Assembly: GCA_035654355.1 (NCBI GenBank)
Contig: DASRXC010000078.1
Span: 22,119-86,118, forward strand
DNA length: 64,000 nucleotides
Source of the DNA: JAFAHD01 sp035654355
GTDB taxonomy: Bacteria > Vulcanimicrobiota > Vulcanimicrobiia > Eremiobacterales > Eremiobacteraceae
Reading direction: 5' to 3'
Notes under the pieces: generated by a model
Told to the model about the DNA's origin: nothing
The model's database searches: none
Seen by the model: the letters and a program-made list of their open reading frames with translations, nothing else
Shown: one piece after another, positions 52,537 through 61,669 of the stretch
Layout of the letters: each line of letters begins with the position of its first letter
How positions within the stretch are numbered: the first letter of the stretch is position 1
Program-made: the position numbers and the translations under genes

Positions 52537-53003
52537 CCCGAACCTCGCCAAGCACCGCGCTTGCCGCTATTGCGAGCGCGGCGTTCGTGTTTGTTTCGCT
52601 CGCCGGGCACTTGCAACAGCCTGCGCGCGCAGGCGACACGACACCCTCATCCCAAACACCGAGCGCTCTTCCCGACTGCCTTGGCAAACCCCAAGTCAAG
52701 CCGTCCGAGATCATCCTCGCGTGCGCAGATGCCAACGCTCGCATCGAGAAACTCGCGTGGACCGGATGGGGTTCGTCATTTGCCGCAGCCGTCGGCACGA
52801 TGACCGTCAACGACTGTATCCCGTACTGCGCAGCAGGCCATTTCCACAATTACAAAGCGGTCGTCATCGTGACGGGAACGCAGAAGTGCGCGAACGGCGT
52901 TATCGCTTACAAGACAGTCGAATACGCGTTCCTCGGCAAGTCGCCGTTCGCAGCGGGCTCGCCGGCAGCGAACAACCCCTCGCAAGACTTCCCCTGTAAG
53001 TAG
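52533..53003 (+). CDS. Secreted cysteine-rich protein, family known from Actinobacteria
   Basis: 156 residues. Signal peptide about 1-35. The mature part has the pattern LPDCLGKPQVKPSEIILACADANARIEKLAW, then WGSSFAAAVGTMTVNDCIPYCAAGHFHNY, and a final cysteine, making several likely disulfides. Similar small secreted proteins occur in many actinobacteria, with a conserved ACADAN..i..l.W...G and C.P.CA.G.fh. Function unknown. Coupled by ATGA to the small membrane protein. Confidence 0.7.
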   Translation: MTRTSPSTALAAIASAAFVFVSLAGHLQQPARAGDTTPSSQTPSALPDCLGKPQVKPSEIILACADANARIEKLAWTGWGSSFAAAVGTMTVNDCIPYCAAGHFHNYKAVVIVTGTQKCANGVIAYKTVEYAFLGKSPFAAGSPAANNPSQDFPCK

Positions 53004-53017
53004 TCGCTGAACTAGAC

Positions 53018-54838
53018 TTAGGCGCGAGCGCCGGCTAGCCGGACTTTGCGGCGCCCGTCCTCGGTGAGCACTCGCTTGCGCAAGCGGATCGACTTTGGCG
53101 TCACCTCGACCAATTCGTCGTCATCGATGAACTCGAGCGCACGCTCGAGCGGCATCGGCTCGGGCGTCGCGAGGTTGGGTGCATCGTCGGAGCCGGCGGC
53201 GCGCATGTTCGTCAATTTTTTCGCTTTGCACACGTTCACGGTGATGTCGTCATCGGTCTTGCCGCGTCCGACGATCATGCCCTCATACACTTCTGCTTGC
53301 GGCGCGATGAAAAACGCGCCGCGCGCTTGCAGATTGTCGAGCGCATACGCGGTCGCGGTGCCGGTCTCGCCGCTGATAAGCACTCCAACGCCACGCCCCG
53401 GGATCTCCCCCGAGAGCGGCTGGTGGTCGTAATACGTGTGGTTGATGACGGCCGTGCCGCGCGTGAGCGTGAGCAACTCGTTGCGCAGGCCGAACAGTGC
53501 GCGCGTCGGCATCGTGTATTCGAGGCGTTGCTGCGAGCCGTAGGCCAGCATGTTGAGCATCTGCGCGCGCCGCCGCCCGAGCGACTCGATCACCGAGCCT
53601 GCGTATTGCTCGGCCACATCGACGACGACGTACTCGACCGGCTCCATGCGCTGACCATCGCGCTCGATGACGATCACCTGCGGTTTGGAGACCGCCAGCT
53701 CGTAGCCTTCGCGCCGCATCGTCTCGATCAGCACGGAAAGGTGCAGCTCGCCACGGCCTGAGACGTGGAACGTGTCGGGCGACGCGGTGGGCTCGACCCG
53801 CAGCGCGACGTTGCTCTCCAGCTCGCGTTCCAATCGATCTTTGAGATGACGGCTGGTCAAATACTTCCCTTCGCGGCCGGCGAACGGCGAAGTGTTCACC
53901 GAAAAATCGACCGAGACAGTGGGCTCGTCAACCAGCACAGCATCGACTGCCTCAGGATGCTCCGCATCGGCGAGCGTTTCGGCGATGTTGATCTCCTCGA
54001 CCCCTGAAAGCGCGATGATGTCGCCGGCGCAGGCTTCGGCAAGCTCGCGGCGCTGCAGGCCGTAGAACTCGAAGATCTTCGTGACGCGGTGCGTCGAGCG
54101 CTGGTCACCGCGGATGCGCACCACCATTTCACCTGGCCGGACGACGCCGCGGAAAATGCGCCCGACCGCGATGCGTCCGACGTACTCGTTGTGGTCGATG
54201 TTGGACACCAGCATCTGGAACGGCCCTTGGTCGTCGCCCGGCGGTTCCGGGATGTGCTCGATGATCGCGTCCATGAGCGGCCGAAGATCGGTTCCCGTGA
54301 CCGCGAGGTCGGCCGTCGCGGTGCCGGCGCGCGCGTTGGTGTAAAGCACCGGAAAATCGAGCTGATGATCGGCGCAGCCGATGTCGATGAAGAGCGCGAG
54401 CACTTCGTCGAGGACTTCCGCGGGGCGCGCATCTTTGCGATCGATCTTGTTGATCACGGCGACGACCGGAAGGTCTTGCTCGAGCGCCTTGCGCAGCACG
54501 AAGCGCGTCTGCGGCAGGGGACCTTCGGCCGCATCGACCAGCAGCAACACGCCATTGACCATCTGCAGAACGCGCTCGACCTCGCCGCCGAAATCGGCGT
54601 GGCCGGGCGTGTCGACGATGTTGACCTTAACGTCGCCCCACGCGATCCCAGTGTTCTTCGCAAGGATGGTGATGCCGCGCTCGCGCTCGATCGGATTGGA
54701 GTCCATGACGAGCTCGCCGGCAAGCGACGGATCGCGAAAGACGCCCGCTTGGCGCAGCATGGCGTCGACCAAGGTCGTCTTACCGTGGTCGACGTGAGCG
54801 ACGATCGCGATGTTGCGGACGTCCGGACGTGTGCGCAC
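53018..54838 (-). CDS. typA: TypA/BipA translational GTPase
   Basis: 606 residues. Ribosome-binding GTPase of the TypA/BipA family. G1 AHVDHGKTT, switch ERERGITI, G3 DTPGHADFGGEVERVL, G4 NKIDRKDARP, then domains to the C-terminus; MLNMLAYGSQQRLEY-like and GRGKTDDDITVNVCKAKKLTNMR are diagnostic of TypA. It is involved in ribosome assembly and stress growth. The start is GTG at 54838 with AAGGA six bases upstream; the 51 upstream residues to 54991 are not conserved. Confidence 0.94.
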   Translation of the reverse strand: MRTRPDVRNIAIVAHVDHGKTTLVDAMLRQAGVFRDPSLAGELVMDSNPIERERGITILAKNTGIAWGDVKVNIVDTPGHADFGGEVERVLQMVNGVLLLVDAAEGPLPQTRFVLRKALEQDLPVVAVINKIDRKDARPAEVLDEVLALFIDIGCADHQLDFPVLYTNARAGTATADLAVTGTDLRPLMDAIIEHIPEPPGDDQGPFQMLVSNIDHNEYVGRIAVGRIFRGVVRPGEMVVRIRGDQRSTHRVTKIFEFYGLQRRELAEACAGDIIALSGVEEINIAETLADAEHPEAVDAVLVDEPTVSVDFSVNTSPFAGREGKYLTSRHLKDRLERELESNVALRVEPTASPDTFHVSGRGELHLSVLIETMRREGYELAVSKPQVIVIERDGQRMEPVEYVVVDVAEQYAGSVIESLGRRRAQMLNMLAYGSQQRLEYTMPTRALFGLRNELLTLTRGTAVINHTYYDHQPLSGEIPGRGVGVLISGETGTATAYALDNLQARGAFFIAPQAEVYEGMIVGRGKTDDDITVNVCKAKKLTNMRAAGSDDAPNLATPEPMPLERALEFIDDDELVEVTPKSIRLRKRVLTEDGRRKVRLAGARA

Positions 54839-55000
54839 GGTTTCCTTTATACGCCCGCGCGAGACGGGAAGCCTAGCGCGGCTGACCGAATGGCGCCGCG
54901 AATCATGCACGACGATCGCATATCGCCCGGCGATAACCCCGCGCGGCAAGAGGTACCATCGGCACATTCGCCCGAGCGTTCGCACCCGCACCCGCCTGAT

Positions 55001-55624
55001 ATGGCGATGGACGTCGACCTCAAATACGACCCTGACGAAGATCCGACCGTTCGCGCGTTCGGCGTCATGGGCTCATCAGGCGGCGAGCTGCTTCCCGAGA
55101 TCCGCCGGCGCGCATTCGATCTTGGCAGGGCGATCGCCGAGGCAGGCTGCCAGTTGATCACCGGCGCCTGCCCGGGTTTTCCGTATGACGCGGCGCGCGG
55201 CGCGCAAGCAGCCGGCGGCCTCTCGGTCGGCATCTCGCCCGCGTTGTCACGCAGCGAGCACGTCAAACGCTACGAGTCGCCGGTCGACGCGTACGATGCC
55301 ATCATTTACACTGGCAGCGGTCTCATGGGACGCGAGGTGCACAACATCCACTCCTCCGACATCGTCATCATCGTGGGCGGCCGCTCGGGCACCCTCGGTG
55401 AGTTCTGCATCGCCTATGACGAAGGCAAGCTCATCGGCGTGTTGCAGGACTCGGGCGGCATCTCAGATGGGCTGCCAGACATTGTGGGTCGGCTGAGCAA
55501 AGACACGGGCGCCGTGATCATCTACGACCGCGAGCCGCGCCAACTCGTCCAGCGCTGCATCGAAGTGTACCGGACCTCGCACTTTCGGCGTCCGTCCACC
55601 TTCGTCGAGTCGGCTCCAGTTTAG
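55001..55624 (+). CDS. LOG-like Rossmann protein (TIGR00725/SLOG family)
   Basis: 207 residues. AFGVMGSSGGELLPEIRRRAFDLG and IITGACPGFPYDAARGAQAAGGLSVGISP, with GGRSGTLGEFCIAYDEGK, are features of the SLOG/Lonely-guy-like Rossmann family; the PGGxGTxxE motif of true LOG is replaced by GGRSGTLGEF. Members bind nucleotides or phosphoribosyl compounds; enzymatic role unknown. It could also be a lysine-decarboxylase-fold protein of another role. Start probably at 55001 (ATG GCG ATG), which lacks a good ribosome site. It is 10 bp before the next gene. Confidence 0.83.
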   Translation: MAMDVDLKYDPDEDPTVRAFGVMGSSGGELLPEIRRRAFDLGRAIAEAGCQLITGACPGFPYDAARGAQAAGGLSVGISPALSRSEHVKRYESPVDAYDAIIYTGSGLMGREVHNIHSSDIVIIVGGRSGTLGEFCIAYDEGKLIGVLQDSGGISDGLPDIVGRLSKDTGAVIIYDREPRQLVQRCIEVYRTSHFRRPSTFVESAPV

Positions 55625-55634
55625 GGCGGCTTCG

Positions 55635-57008
55635 TTGGCACGGATCACCTTCATCGGCGCCGCCGGCGTCGTGACCGGCAGCAAACATCTGCTTGAGACC
55701 GATTCGGGCGCTCGCGTGCTGCTCGACTGCGGCATGTTCCAAGGCCTGCCCGAACTGGTGCAGCGCAATTGGACGCCGCCGCCGGTCGACCCAAGAACGC
55801 TCGACGCGGTCCTGCTGTCACACGCGCACCTCGATCATTGCGGCTATCTTCCCGCGCTCACCCAACAAGGCTTTACCGGGCCGGTCTACACGACACCGGC
55901 GACGATCGATGTCGCGACGCTCGTCTTGCGCGATTCTGCCGGCCTGCAAGAAGACGAGGCGCAGCGTGCCGCGCGTCATCCGGATCGCGGCTTACACCCG
56001 AAACCGTTGTACACCGACGATGACGTCACCGCGGTGACAAAGCTTTTCCGGCCTTTGCCCTACAACACGGATTGCACCGACATCGCCGGTTGCCGGGTGC
56101 GTTTCGTCGACGCGGGCCACATCCTCGGCTCGGCGATCATGCAGATCTGGTTCGCAGAAGGCAAGCTCACGTTCTCTGGCGACGTGGGGCGCTACGGTCG
56201 TCCGCTGCTCAACGATCCAACGCCGGTCAGCGAGAGCACGATCGTGTTGTGCGAGTCCACGTACGGCGATCGGCTGCATCCGACCAATGACCCGCAAGTC
56301 GACCTCGGAGTCGTGATCAACGCGGCATACAAGCGCAACGGCGTGTTGGTCATCCCGGCGTTTGCGATCGGGCGCACGCAAGAGATCCTGTATGCGATCG
56401 GACAGTTGCAAGAAGCCGGCAGCATCCCCGCGGTCGACGTGTACGTAGACAGCCCGATGGGCATTGAGTCCAGCCAGATCATGACGCGCCATCCTGAGGC
56501 GATGCGCTTCGATCTGCGCGCGCGCTACGGTGACCGTGCAGCCGCAATGGGCGCGCAACGGGTCACGATGGTGCAAAACGTGGATCAGTCAAAGCAGCTC
56601 AACGACATCACGTCGAAAGCGATCATCATCGCATCGAGCGGGATGGCGACCGGCGGGCGCATCCAACACCACCTGCGCAACCGTCTGCCGCGTCCGAACG
56701 ACACCGTGTGTTTTGTCGGGTTCGAAGGCCCCGGCACGCCTGGTGCGATGTTGCTCGGCGGCGCGAAGACGATCCGGATCATGGGCGTGCCGGTGCCCGT
56801 GCGGGCGAACATCGCACACATCGACGGCTTTTCCGCCCACGCAGACAAGAACGAGCTGTTGCGTTGGATGGGCGGCTTCGAAGACAAGCCACAGGTGTTC
56901 TTGGTGCATGCCGACCCTGCCGCGGCTGCGTCATTGGCGGCTGCCGTCGCGCAACGCTACGGTTTCCCCACGCAAGTCGCCAAGCAAGGACAGGTGGTGA
57001 CGATATGA
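55635..57008 (+). CDS. Beta-CASP MBL-fold RNA-specificity protein (ribonuclease-type)
   Basis: 457 residues. Catalytic MBL motifs HAHLDHCG near residue 60, AGHILGSA, SGDVGRYGRPL, then the beta-CASP insert ESTYGDRLHP, PAFAIGRTQEILYAI and SSGMATGGRIQHH, with FSAHADKNELLRW at the end. This matches the CPSF/INTS11-like bacterial RNA-processing nucleases. It probably cleaves RNA; the target is unknown. TTG start with AGGGCGG at 55623-55629. Coupled to the thioesterase gene by ATGA. Confidence 0.92.
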   Translation: MARITFIGAAGVVTGSKHLLETDSGARVLLDCGMFQGLPELVQRNWTPPPVDPRTLDAVLLSHAHLDHCGYLPALTQQGFTGPVYTTPATIDVATLVLRDSAGLQEDEAQRAARHPDRGLHPKPLYTDDDVTAVTKLFRPLPYNTDCTDIAGCRVRFVDAGHILGSAIMQIWFAEGKLTFSGDVGRYGRPLLNDPTPVSESTIVLCESTYGDRLHPTNDPQVDLGVVINAAYKRNGVLVIPAFAIGRTQEILYAIGQLQEAGSIPAVDVYVDSPMGIESSQIMTRHPEAMRFDLRARYGDRAAAMGAQRVTMVQNVDQSKQLNDITSKAIIIASSGMATGGRIQHHLRNRLPRPNDTVCFVGFEGPGTPGAMLLGGAKTIRIMGVPVPVRANIAHIDGFSAHADKNELLRWMGGFEDKPQVFLVHADPAAAASLAAAVAQRYGFPTQVAKQGQVVTI

Positions 57009-57454
57009 GCGAGCGCTACGAACCGGTCGATCAGCATTGGGAGCAGCGCGTTTTGGAAAGCTTCGCTCGTCAGGGAGCGATGTCGCTGCTCGGCGCGCGC
57101 ATCCTCCATCTCAAACCCGGCGTGTGTTCGATCGGCGTCGCCTACCGGCCCGAGCTTTCGCAGCAGCACGGATACTTCCACGCCGGCGTGACGAGCACGA
57201 TCGGCGATTCCGCCGGAGGTTATGCAGCGCTGACGTTGTTCGATGCGGCGTCAGAGGTGCTGACAGTAGAATTCACGGTCAATCTGCTGGCGCCGGCGGT
57301 CGGCGAGGAGCTTGTCGCGTACGGTCAGGTCATTCGCACGGGCAAGACGATCAGCGTTTGCCGCGTGGACGTCGAAGCGATCAAGGGCGGCAAGACGACC
57401 GTGTGCGCCATTTTGCAACAGACGCTGATGCGGGTCGATATCCCCGAACGCTAG
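57005..57454 (+). CDS. PaaI-family hotdog thioesterase
   Basis: 149 residues. QQHGYFHAGVTSTIGDSAGGYAAL contains the active-site turn and acidic residue, followed by TVEFTVNLLAP. This is the classical PaaI/4HBT-type thioesterase pattern with unknown acyl-CoA substrate. The ATG overlaps the beta-CASP stop, so it belongs to that unit. About 75 bp separate it from the next gene. Confidence 0.87.
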   Translation: MSERYEPVDQHWEQRVLESFARQGAMSLLGARILHLKPGVCSIGVAYRPELSQQHGYFHAGVTSTIGDSAGGYAALTLFDAASEVLTVEFTVNLLAPAVGEELVAYGQVIRTGKTISVCRVDVEAIKGGKTTVCAILQQTLMRVDIPER

Positions 57455-57530
57455 AGAAGACACCCTTGCGGCGCAGCCGCTCGAACCACGAATTCACCCG
57501 TTTCTCAGGTCTGGCCGCTAGCCTAAAGTT

Positions 57531-58466
57531 GTGAGCGCCGTGATTTTCACATTGCTGCTGCTGGCGCAGCTGCTCGCGTCGCCTACGGCTGCCGATTCTC
57601 AGAACATCGCGCGGAGTGAAGCGATAGCACAGCGCGTTGGCGATACGCTATGGCCGGGTTGGTCGCACGCTCCATTCGGAATCGACTTGCAGACGCCAAA
57701 TGGAAGCGTCTTGCTCAACTCTCCGGCCTCCTTCGATTTGCCGAATTTTCCACCAACGTTCGAAGCGACGATGGTGCTGGGCCCCAATATCCCGACGATT
57801 GTGATCGGAGAACCGGTGCTGACTCAGGCGAAGACGCCGATTCGGTGGAGCGTGACGTTGCTGCACGAACACTTCCACCAGTGGCAATATTCGTGGCCGC
57901 AATATCAATCAGCGGTCAAAGCGCTCGGGTTAGCCCCGCCCGGCGACACGAACGCGATGTGGATGCTGAATTACCCATTCCCCTATGCCGACGCAATTGT
58001 GTCGGCTGCCTACGATGACATGTCGCACAAGCTTGCGGTGGCGCTCACCTCGATCGGAACGGATAGCTTTCGCTCCAATTCGGCGGCATATCTGGCATCT
58101 CGATCCGCCTTTAGGCATATGCTTAAGCCTGCCGATTATCGGTACTTCGCCTTCCAGTGCTGGCAAGAAGGCACGGCACGATACACGGAGATCATGGTCG
58201 GCCAATTTGCCGCGCAGGCACACGATAAAGACGCTACATTTCTAAACGACGCGGATGCGATCTCATTGCGCGAAGATTCGATTGCGACATACGGCCGCGT
58301 CTTGACGCGCCTGGTTACGCGGCCGCTAAAGGACGACCAGCGGGTGGATTTCTATGCGCTCGGTGCAGGTGAGGCGCTGCTTCTTGACCAGCTTTCGCCC
58401 GGCTGGCGACTTCGATATCTCGACTCGAATTTGGATCTCGGCGCCTTCTTCCCGCCCTCAGATTAA
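57531..58466 (+). CDS. Secreted HExxH-type putative metalloprotease-like protein
   Basis: 311 residues. A short hydrophobic signal peptide (AVIFTLLLLAQLLASPTA) precedes the mature protein. The zinc-protease motif HEHFHQWQYSW is near residue 114, and about 95 residues later WQEGTARYTEIMV could give the third (glutamate) ligand of a gluzincin-type site. I recognise no family, so the HExxH could be structural rather than catalytic. GTG start at 57531. It stands alone and its end is close to two hairpins. Confidence 0.75.
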   Translation: MSAVIFTLLLLAQLLASPTAADSQNIARSEAIAQRVGDTLWPGWSHAPFGIDLQTPNGSVLLNSPASFDLPNFPPTFEATMVLGPNIPTIVIGEPVLTQAKTPIRWSVTLLHEHFHQWQYSWPQYQSAVKALGLAPPGDTNAMWMLNYPFPYADAIVSAAYDDMSHKLAVALTSIGTDSFRSNSAAYLASRSAFRHMLKPADYRYFAFQCWQEGTARYTEIMVGQFAAQAHDKDATFLNDADAISLREDSIATYGRVLTRLVTRPLKDDQRVDFYALGAGEALLLDQLSPGWRLRYLDSNLDLGAFFPPSD

Positions 58467-58471
58467 CGAAG

Positions 58472-58535
58472 AGGCGCCCTTTGCGGCGCCTGCTGCTTAC
58501 AAAATGGCCGGGGCGCCCTCTTGCGAGGGCGCCCC
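58472..58535. terminator. Tandem hairpins between convergent genes
   Basis: Hairpin A: AGGCGCC (58472-58478) with GGCGCCT (58485-58491), loop 6. Hairpin B: perfect 11-bp stem (58510-58520 with 58525-58535), loop TTGC. They lie between the plus-strand protease-like gene and the minus-strand small gene. T-runs are weak, so they may be a two-way terminator or a structured 3' end. Confidence 0.6.
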
Positions 58536-58544
58536 CGTTCATGC

Positions 58545-58700
58545 TCAAGGCCCAGTCGGCCGTCCCAGCTCGACGACGGCATTCGCCTCGTCGTTGGTTT
58601 GCGCGAGCCAGCGCTCCGCCATCAAACGCAGGTAGAGCCGTATCTCGTATTCGACGACCGGATCGATCTCAAGCACGTCACGATCGGAGAGCTGCTTCAT
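58545..58700 (-). CDS. Small acidic protein of unknown function (51 residues)
   Basis: KQLSDRDVLEIDPVVEYEIRL followed by LRLMAERWLAQTNDEANAVV. A predicted all-helical acidic protein. No family recognised. The start at 58700 is only 29 bp after the meaB stop, so it is probably cotranscribed. Coding is supported by the clean frame and amino acid composition, not by homology. Confidence 0.55.
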   Translation of the reverse strand: MKQLSDRDVLEIDPVVEYEIRLYLRLMAERWLAQTNDEANAVVELGRPTGP

Positions 58701-58728
58701 TTCATTAGGGTACCCTGACCCTGAGAAA

Positions 58729-59784
58729 TCAAACAGAACTTGCTGAGCGCTTGAGATGCTGTTCGACGATCTTATGCGCCGCCGCGCGCGGATCGAGCTC
58801 GCGTGCAAGAACCGCGGCGAGCACGGGCTCCATCGATCCATCACGCGAAAGTTCCGCGCTGACGAAATCCCCGACGTGGCGTTGCACCGCTTCGACGACC
58901 TCATCGCGCAGGTGATCACGCGAACGTCCCATCCGCTGATCCGCCTCTAGCACAACGTGATGCTGCTGGCATGCCTGCCACAACTCTTCCACGCCTTGAC
59001 CGGTTGTCCCGATCGTCTCGAGGATCGGTGGTTTCCACCGGCGGCGGCGCTCTTCCGAACCGCCGAGCGTGAGCATCGACTTGAGATCCGAAACCGTTTG
59101 ATGCGCGCCGGGCCGATCAGCCATGTTGACCACGAAGATATCTGCGATCTCCAAGAGTCCGGCTTTGATCGTCTGCACGCCGTCCCCAAGTCCCGGAACG
59201 GTGACGACGACGATTGTGTCGGCGACTTTCACGATTTGCAATTCGATCTGCCCGACGCCGACGGTCTCCACGATCACGACGTCCCGGCCCGCGGCGTCAA
59301 GAGCTCGAACCACATCGCGGGTGGCCGGCGCGAGTCCGCCCGTGCCCTTGCGCGACGCCATGCTGCGGATGAAGACGCCGGCGTCGCCGGCATGACGCTG
59401 CATGCGGACGCGGTCGCCGAGGACGGCCCCTCCGGTAAATGGACTAGATGGGTCGACCGCCACGATTCCGACGGTCATGCCGCTCTTGCGGATGACCGCT
59501 GCGAGGCAATCGACCAGCGTGCTCTTGCCCGAGCCGGGAGGTCCGGTGACGCCGACGATCTGCGCGCGTCCCGTCTGGGGATAAAGCGTTGCCACTAATG
59601 ACGCTGCTGACGGTGCATCATTCTCAATCAGCGTGATCGCGCGTGCAAGCGCGCGCGAGTCCCCCGCGATGGCGCGTTTTGCCAAATCAACGCCGCGCGC
59701 TTCGACGCTCGTCTCGAGCATGCCGACTGCTTCACGCATGCGAGAAGGGGCGCCTGCGACCGCTGCGCTGAAGGCAATGGTCAT
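58729..59784 (-). CDS. meaB: MeaB/ArgK-family G-protein chaperone
   Basis: 351 residues. Walker A GPPGSGKST near residue 81, switch block VDPSSPFTGGAVLGDRVRMQRH, MASRKGTGGLA, ETVGVGQIE and the base-recognition VNMADRPGA (normally NKADRPGA). These are typical of MeaB, the GTPase that protects and reactivates adenosylcobalamin-dependent methylmalonyl-CoA mutase. The mutase is not in the window. The ATG at 59784 overlaps the start of the divergent glycosylase gene; ATGs at 59739 or 59721 are more likely starts of the mature frame. Confidence 0.92.
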   Translation of the reverse strand: MTIAFSAAVAGAPSRMREAVGMLETSVEARGVDLAKRAIAGDSRALARAITLIENDAPSAASLVATLYPQTGRAQIVGVTGPPGSGKSTLVDCLAAVIRKSGMTVGIVAVDPSSPFTGGAVLGDRVRMQRHAGDAGVFIRSMASRKGTGGLAPATRDVVRALDAAGRDVVIVETVGVGQIELQIVKVADTIVVVTVPGLGDGVQTIKAGLLEIADIFVVNMADRPGAHQTVSDLKSMLTLGGSEERRRRWKPPILETIGTTGQGVEELWQACQQHHVVLEADQRMGRSRDHLRDEVVEAVQRHVGDFVSAELSRDGSMEPVLAAVLARELDPRAAAHKIVEQHLKRSASSV

Positions 59785-60739
59785 GGCAGCTACTGCTCAT
59801 GTGCGAGTTCCCGTGCGCAAACCGTTTTCGGTCTACGCGACGGCAATCTCACACGGTTGGTATCAGACCTTGCCGTTTCGTCTGGACCCGAAGACGCTTG
59901 TGTTGCAACGCGCGGAGCAACTGATGGACGGCAGCGTGCTGCTGCTCGAGATGTGGGATGAAGCGTCAAAGCAGCGCGGCTATCGCGACGCTATTATAAA
60001 GATAAGCGGCGGTCGCGCCGGCGATATGGGCGTCGCGGACGAGATGGCGCGCCGCGCGCGTCTGATGCTGCACCTCGATGAGGATCTGCGCGGTTTTTAC
60101 GCGATCGCGCGCACGCGCGCCGACCTCAAGCACGTGATCGAGCATGGCGCCGGGCGTATCATGCGCGCGTCGACGCTGTGGGAAGATGTCATCAAAACGG
60201 TTCTCGGCACGAACGTTCTGTGGAGCCAAGCGGTGGTCATGATCAACCGCGTTGCCGATCTTGGTGAACCGTATCCACACGATCCCACGATCAAGGCGTG
60301 GCCGTCAGCCGGTCGCGTTGCGCGCGCCGGCGAGCGGCACTTTCGCGATGTCGTCCGCGCGGGCTACCGCGCCCCGTACCTCATAGAGCTTGCCGCGGCC
60401 CAAAAATCCGGGTCTATCGATTTCGATGCGCTCGAAGCACAAGCGCGCAGCGATGATGCTGCAACGCTGTTCAAGAAGCTGCTCGCGCTCAAGGGGGTCG
60501 GAAAGTCATCCGCTCATTTCCTTATGAATCTGCTCGGGCACTACGATCACATTGCGGTCGACAGCGCCACGTATGCGTATGCGAAGCGTGCGCTCTTCCG
60601 CGGCAAGCGGCCGACGGAGAAGCAAATTCGCAAGCGCTTCGCAGAATTTGGGAAATGGCAGTCGCTGGTTTACTGGTTCGGGCGCTGGGGCCCAAAGCCG
60701 CGCTGGTGGGAAGACGCGAGCGGCCGCGCTTCGATGTGA
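59783..60739 (+). CDS. HhH-GPD superfamily DNA glycosylase (AlkA/Ogg-like)
   Basis: 318 residues. The helix-hairpin-helix LLALKGVGKSSAHFLMNLL near residues 232-250 is followed by HYDHIAVDSATY with the catalytic aspartate near residue 258, the HhH-GPD signature. The N-terminal half resembles AlkA/DNA-3-methyladenine glycosylases, which excise alkylated or oxidised bases. No 4Fe-4S cluster. ATG at 59783 has AAGG at 59771-59774. It converges with the hydrolase gene. Confidence 0.86.
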   Translation: MAATAHVRVPVRKPFSVYATAISHGWYQTLPFRLDPKTLVLQRAEQLMDGSVLLLEMWDEASKQRGYRDAIIKISGGRAGDMGVADEMARRARLMLHLDEDLRGFYAIARTRADLKHVIEHGAGRIMRASTLWEDVIKTVLGTNVLWSQAVVMINRVADLGEPYPHDPTIKAWPSAGRVARAGERHFRDVVRAGYRAPYLIELAAAQKSGSIDFDALEAQARSDDAATLFKKLLALKGVGKSSAHFLMNLLGHYDHIAVDSATYAYAKRALFRGKRPTEKQIRKRFAEFGKWQSLVYWFGRWGPKPRWWEDASGRASM

Positions 60740-60787
60740 GCGAGGCCGCTCGTCGTGCGGTCAGATTGTCTTGCGAGGTCGTCTCGG

Positions 60788-61645
60788 TTAGGCGCCGACG
60801 AGCGTCTTCGCGCTGCCCTTCAGCGACGTCGCAAACGCCAGCAAGTCGGCGTTGAGTTTGTCTTTGAGCGTCGAGGGCAGGCCATGCGGGGCGCCCGGAT
60901 AGATCTCAAGCCGAGCGTTGGGGATGAGCTTCACGCTGAGCTTGGCGGCGTCATCGATCGGCACGATCTGATCATCATCGCCGTGGATAATGAGCGTGGG
61001 TACGTCGATCTTCTTCAGATCTTCTGTGAAGTCAGTTTCCGAGAACGCTTTGACGCAATCGTACACGGCCGGATAGCTTGCCAGCATACACTGCATCCAA
61101 AACGAATCGCGCAGTCCTTGCGAGACTTTTGAATTCGGGCGGTTCGCGCCGTAGAACGGCGCGCTAAAGTCCTTCCAATACTGCGAGCGGTCGTCGTGGA
61201 TGCCTTTGCGGATCGCGTCGAATACTGACATCGGCAACCCGCCGGGATTCGCCTCGGTCTTCACCATGATCGGCGGCACGGCGCTGATAAGAACCAGACC
61301 CGCGACTCGCCGGTGCTTGCCATGGCGCGCGACAAATCGAGCCGCTTCGCCACCGCCTGTGGAGTGGCCGACGTGGATGGCATCGTTGACGTCAAGTTTC
61401 TCCATGAGCTGGGCAAGGTCGTCGACATACGTGTCCATGTCATTTCCGTCCCACGATTGCCCCGAGCGGCCGTGACCGCGACGGTCGTGAGCAATGCAAC
61501 GGTAGCCCTTCGACGAGAGGAAGAACATCTGATCTTCCCACGCATCGGCGCTGAGCGGCCAACCATGGCTTAAGACGATGGCCTGGCCGGTACCCCAGTC
61601 CTTGTAGTATATCTCAGTGTTGTCACGCGTCGTGAATGTTGGCAT
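60788..61645 (-). CDS. Alpha/beta-hydrolase (non-heme chloroperoxidase-like)
   Basis: 285 residues. Starts MPTFTTRDNTEIYYKDWG as in the non-heme chloroperoxidase group. Nucleophile in GHSTGGGEAARF near residue 98, acid in HGDDDQIVPI and histidine in APHGLPST. Such enzymes are mostly esterases or lactonases. The start at 61645 has AAGGAG at an 8-nt distance. A hairpin lies in its 5' leader (61670-61689). Confidence 0.93.
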   Translation of the reverse strand: MPTFTTRDNTEIYYKDWGTGQAIVLSHGWPLSADAWEDQMFFLSSKGYRCIAHDRRGHGRSGQSWDGNDMDTYVDDLAQLMEKLDVNDAIHVGHSTGGGEAARFVARHGKHRRVAGLVLISAVPPIMVKTEANPGGLPMSVFDAIRKGIHDDRSQYWKDFSAPFYGANRPNSKVSQGLRDSFWMQCMLASYPAVYDCVKAFSETDFTEDLKKIDVPTLIIHGDDDQIVPIDDAAKLSVKLIPNARLEIYPGAPHGLPSTLKDKLNADLLAFATSLKGSAKTLVGA

Positions 61646-61669
61646 GACTCTCACTCCTTTTGGTAGTGG

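Noticed and set aside
59782..59785. Shared CATG giving opposite start codons for meaB and the glycosylase
   Set aside because: MeaB has better downstream starts; the same pattern at 63065-63068 (SpoIID-domain gene versus peptidase) is also avoidable with GTG at 62986. I treat both as coincidence.
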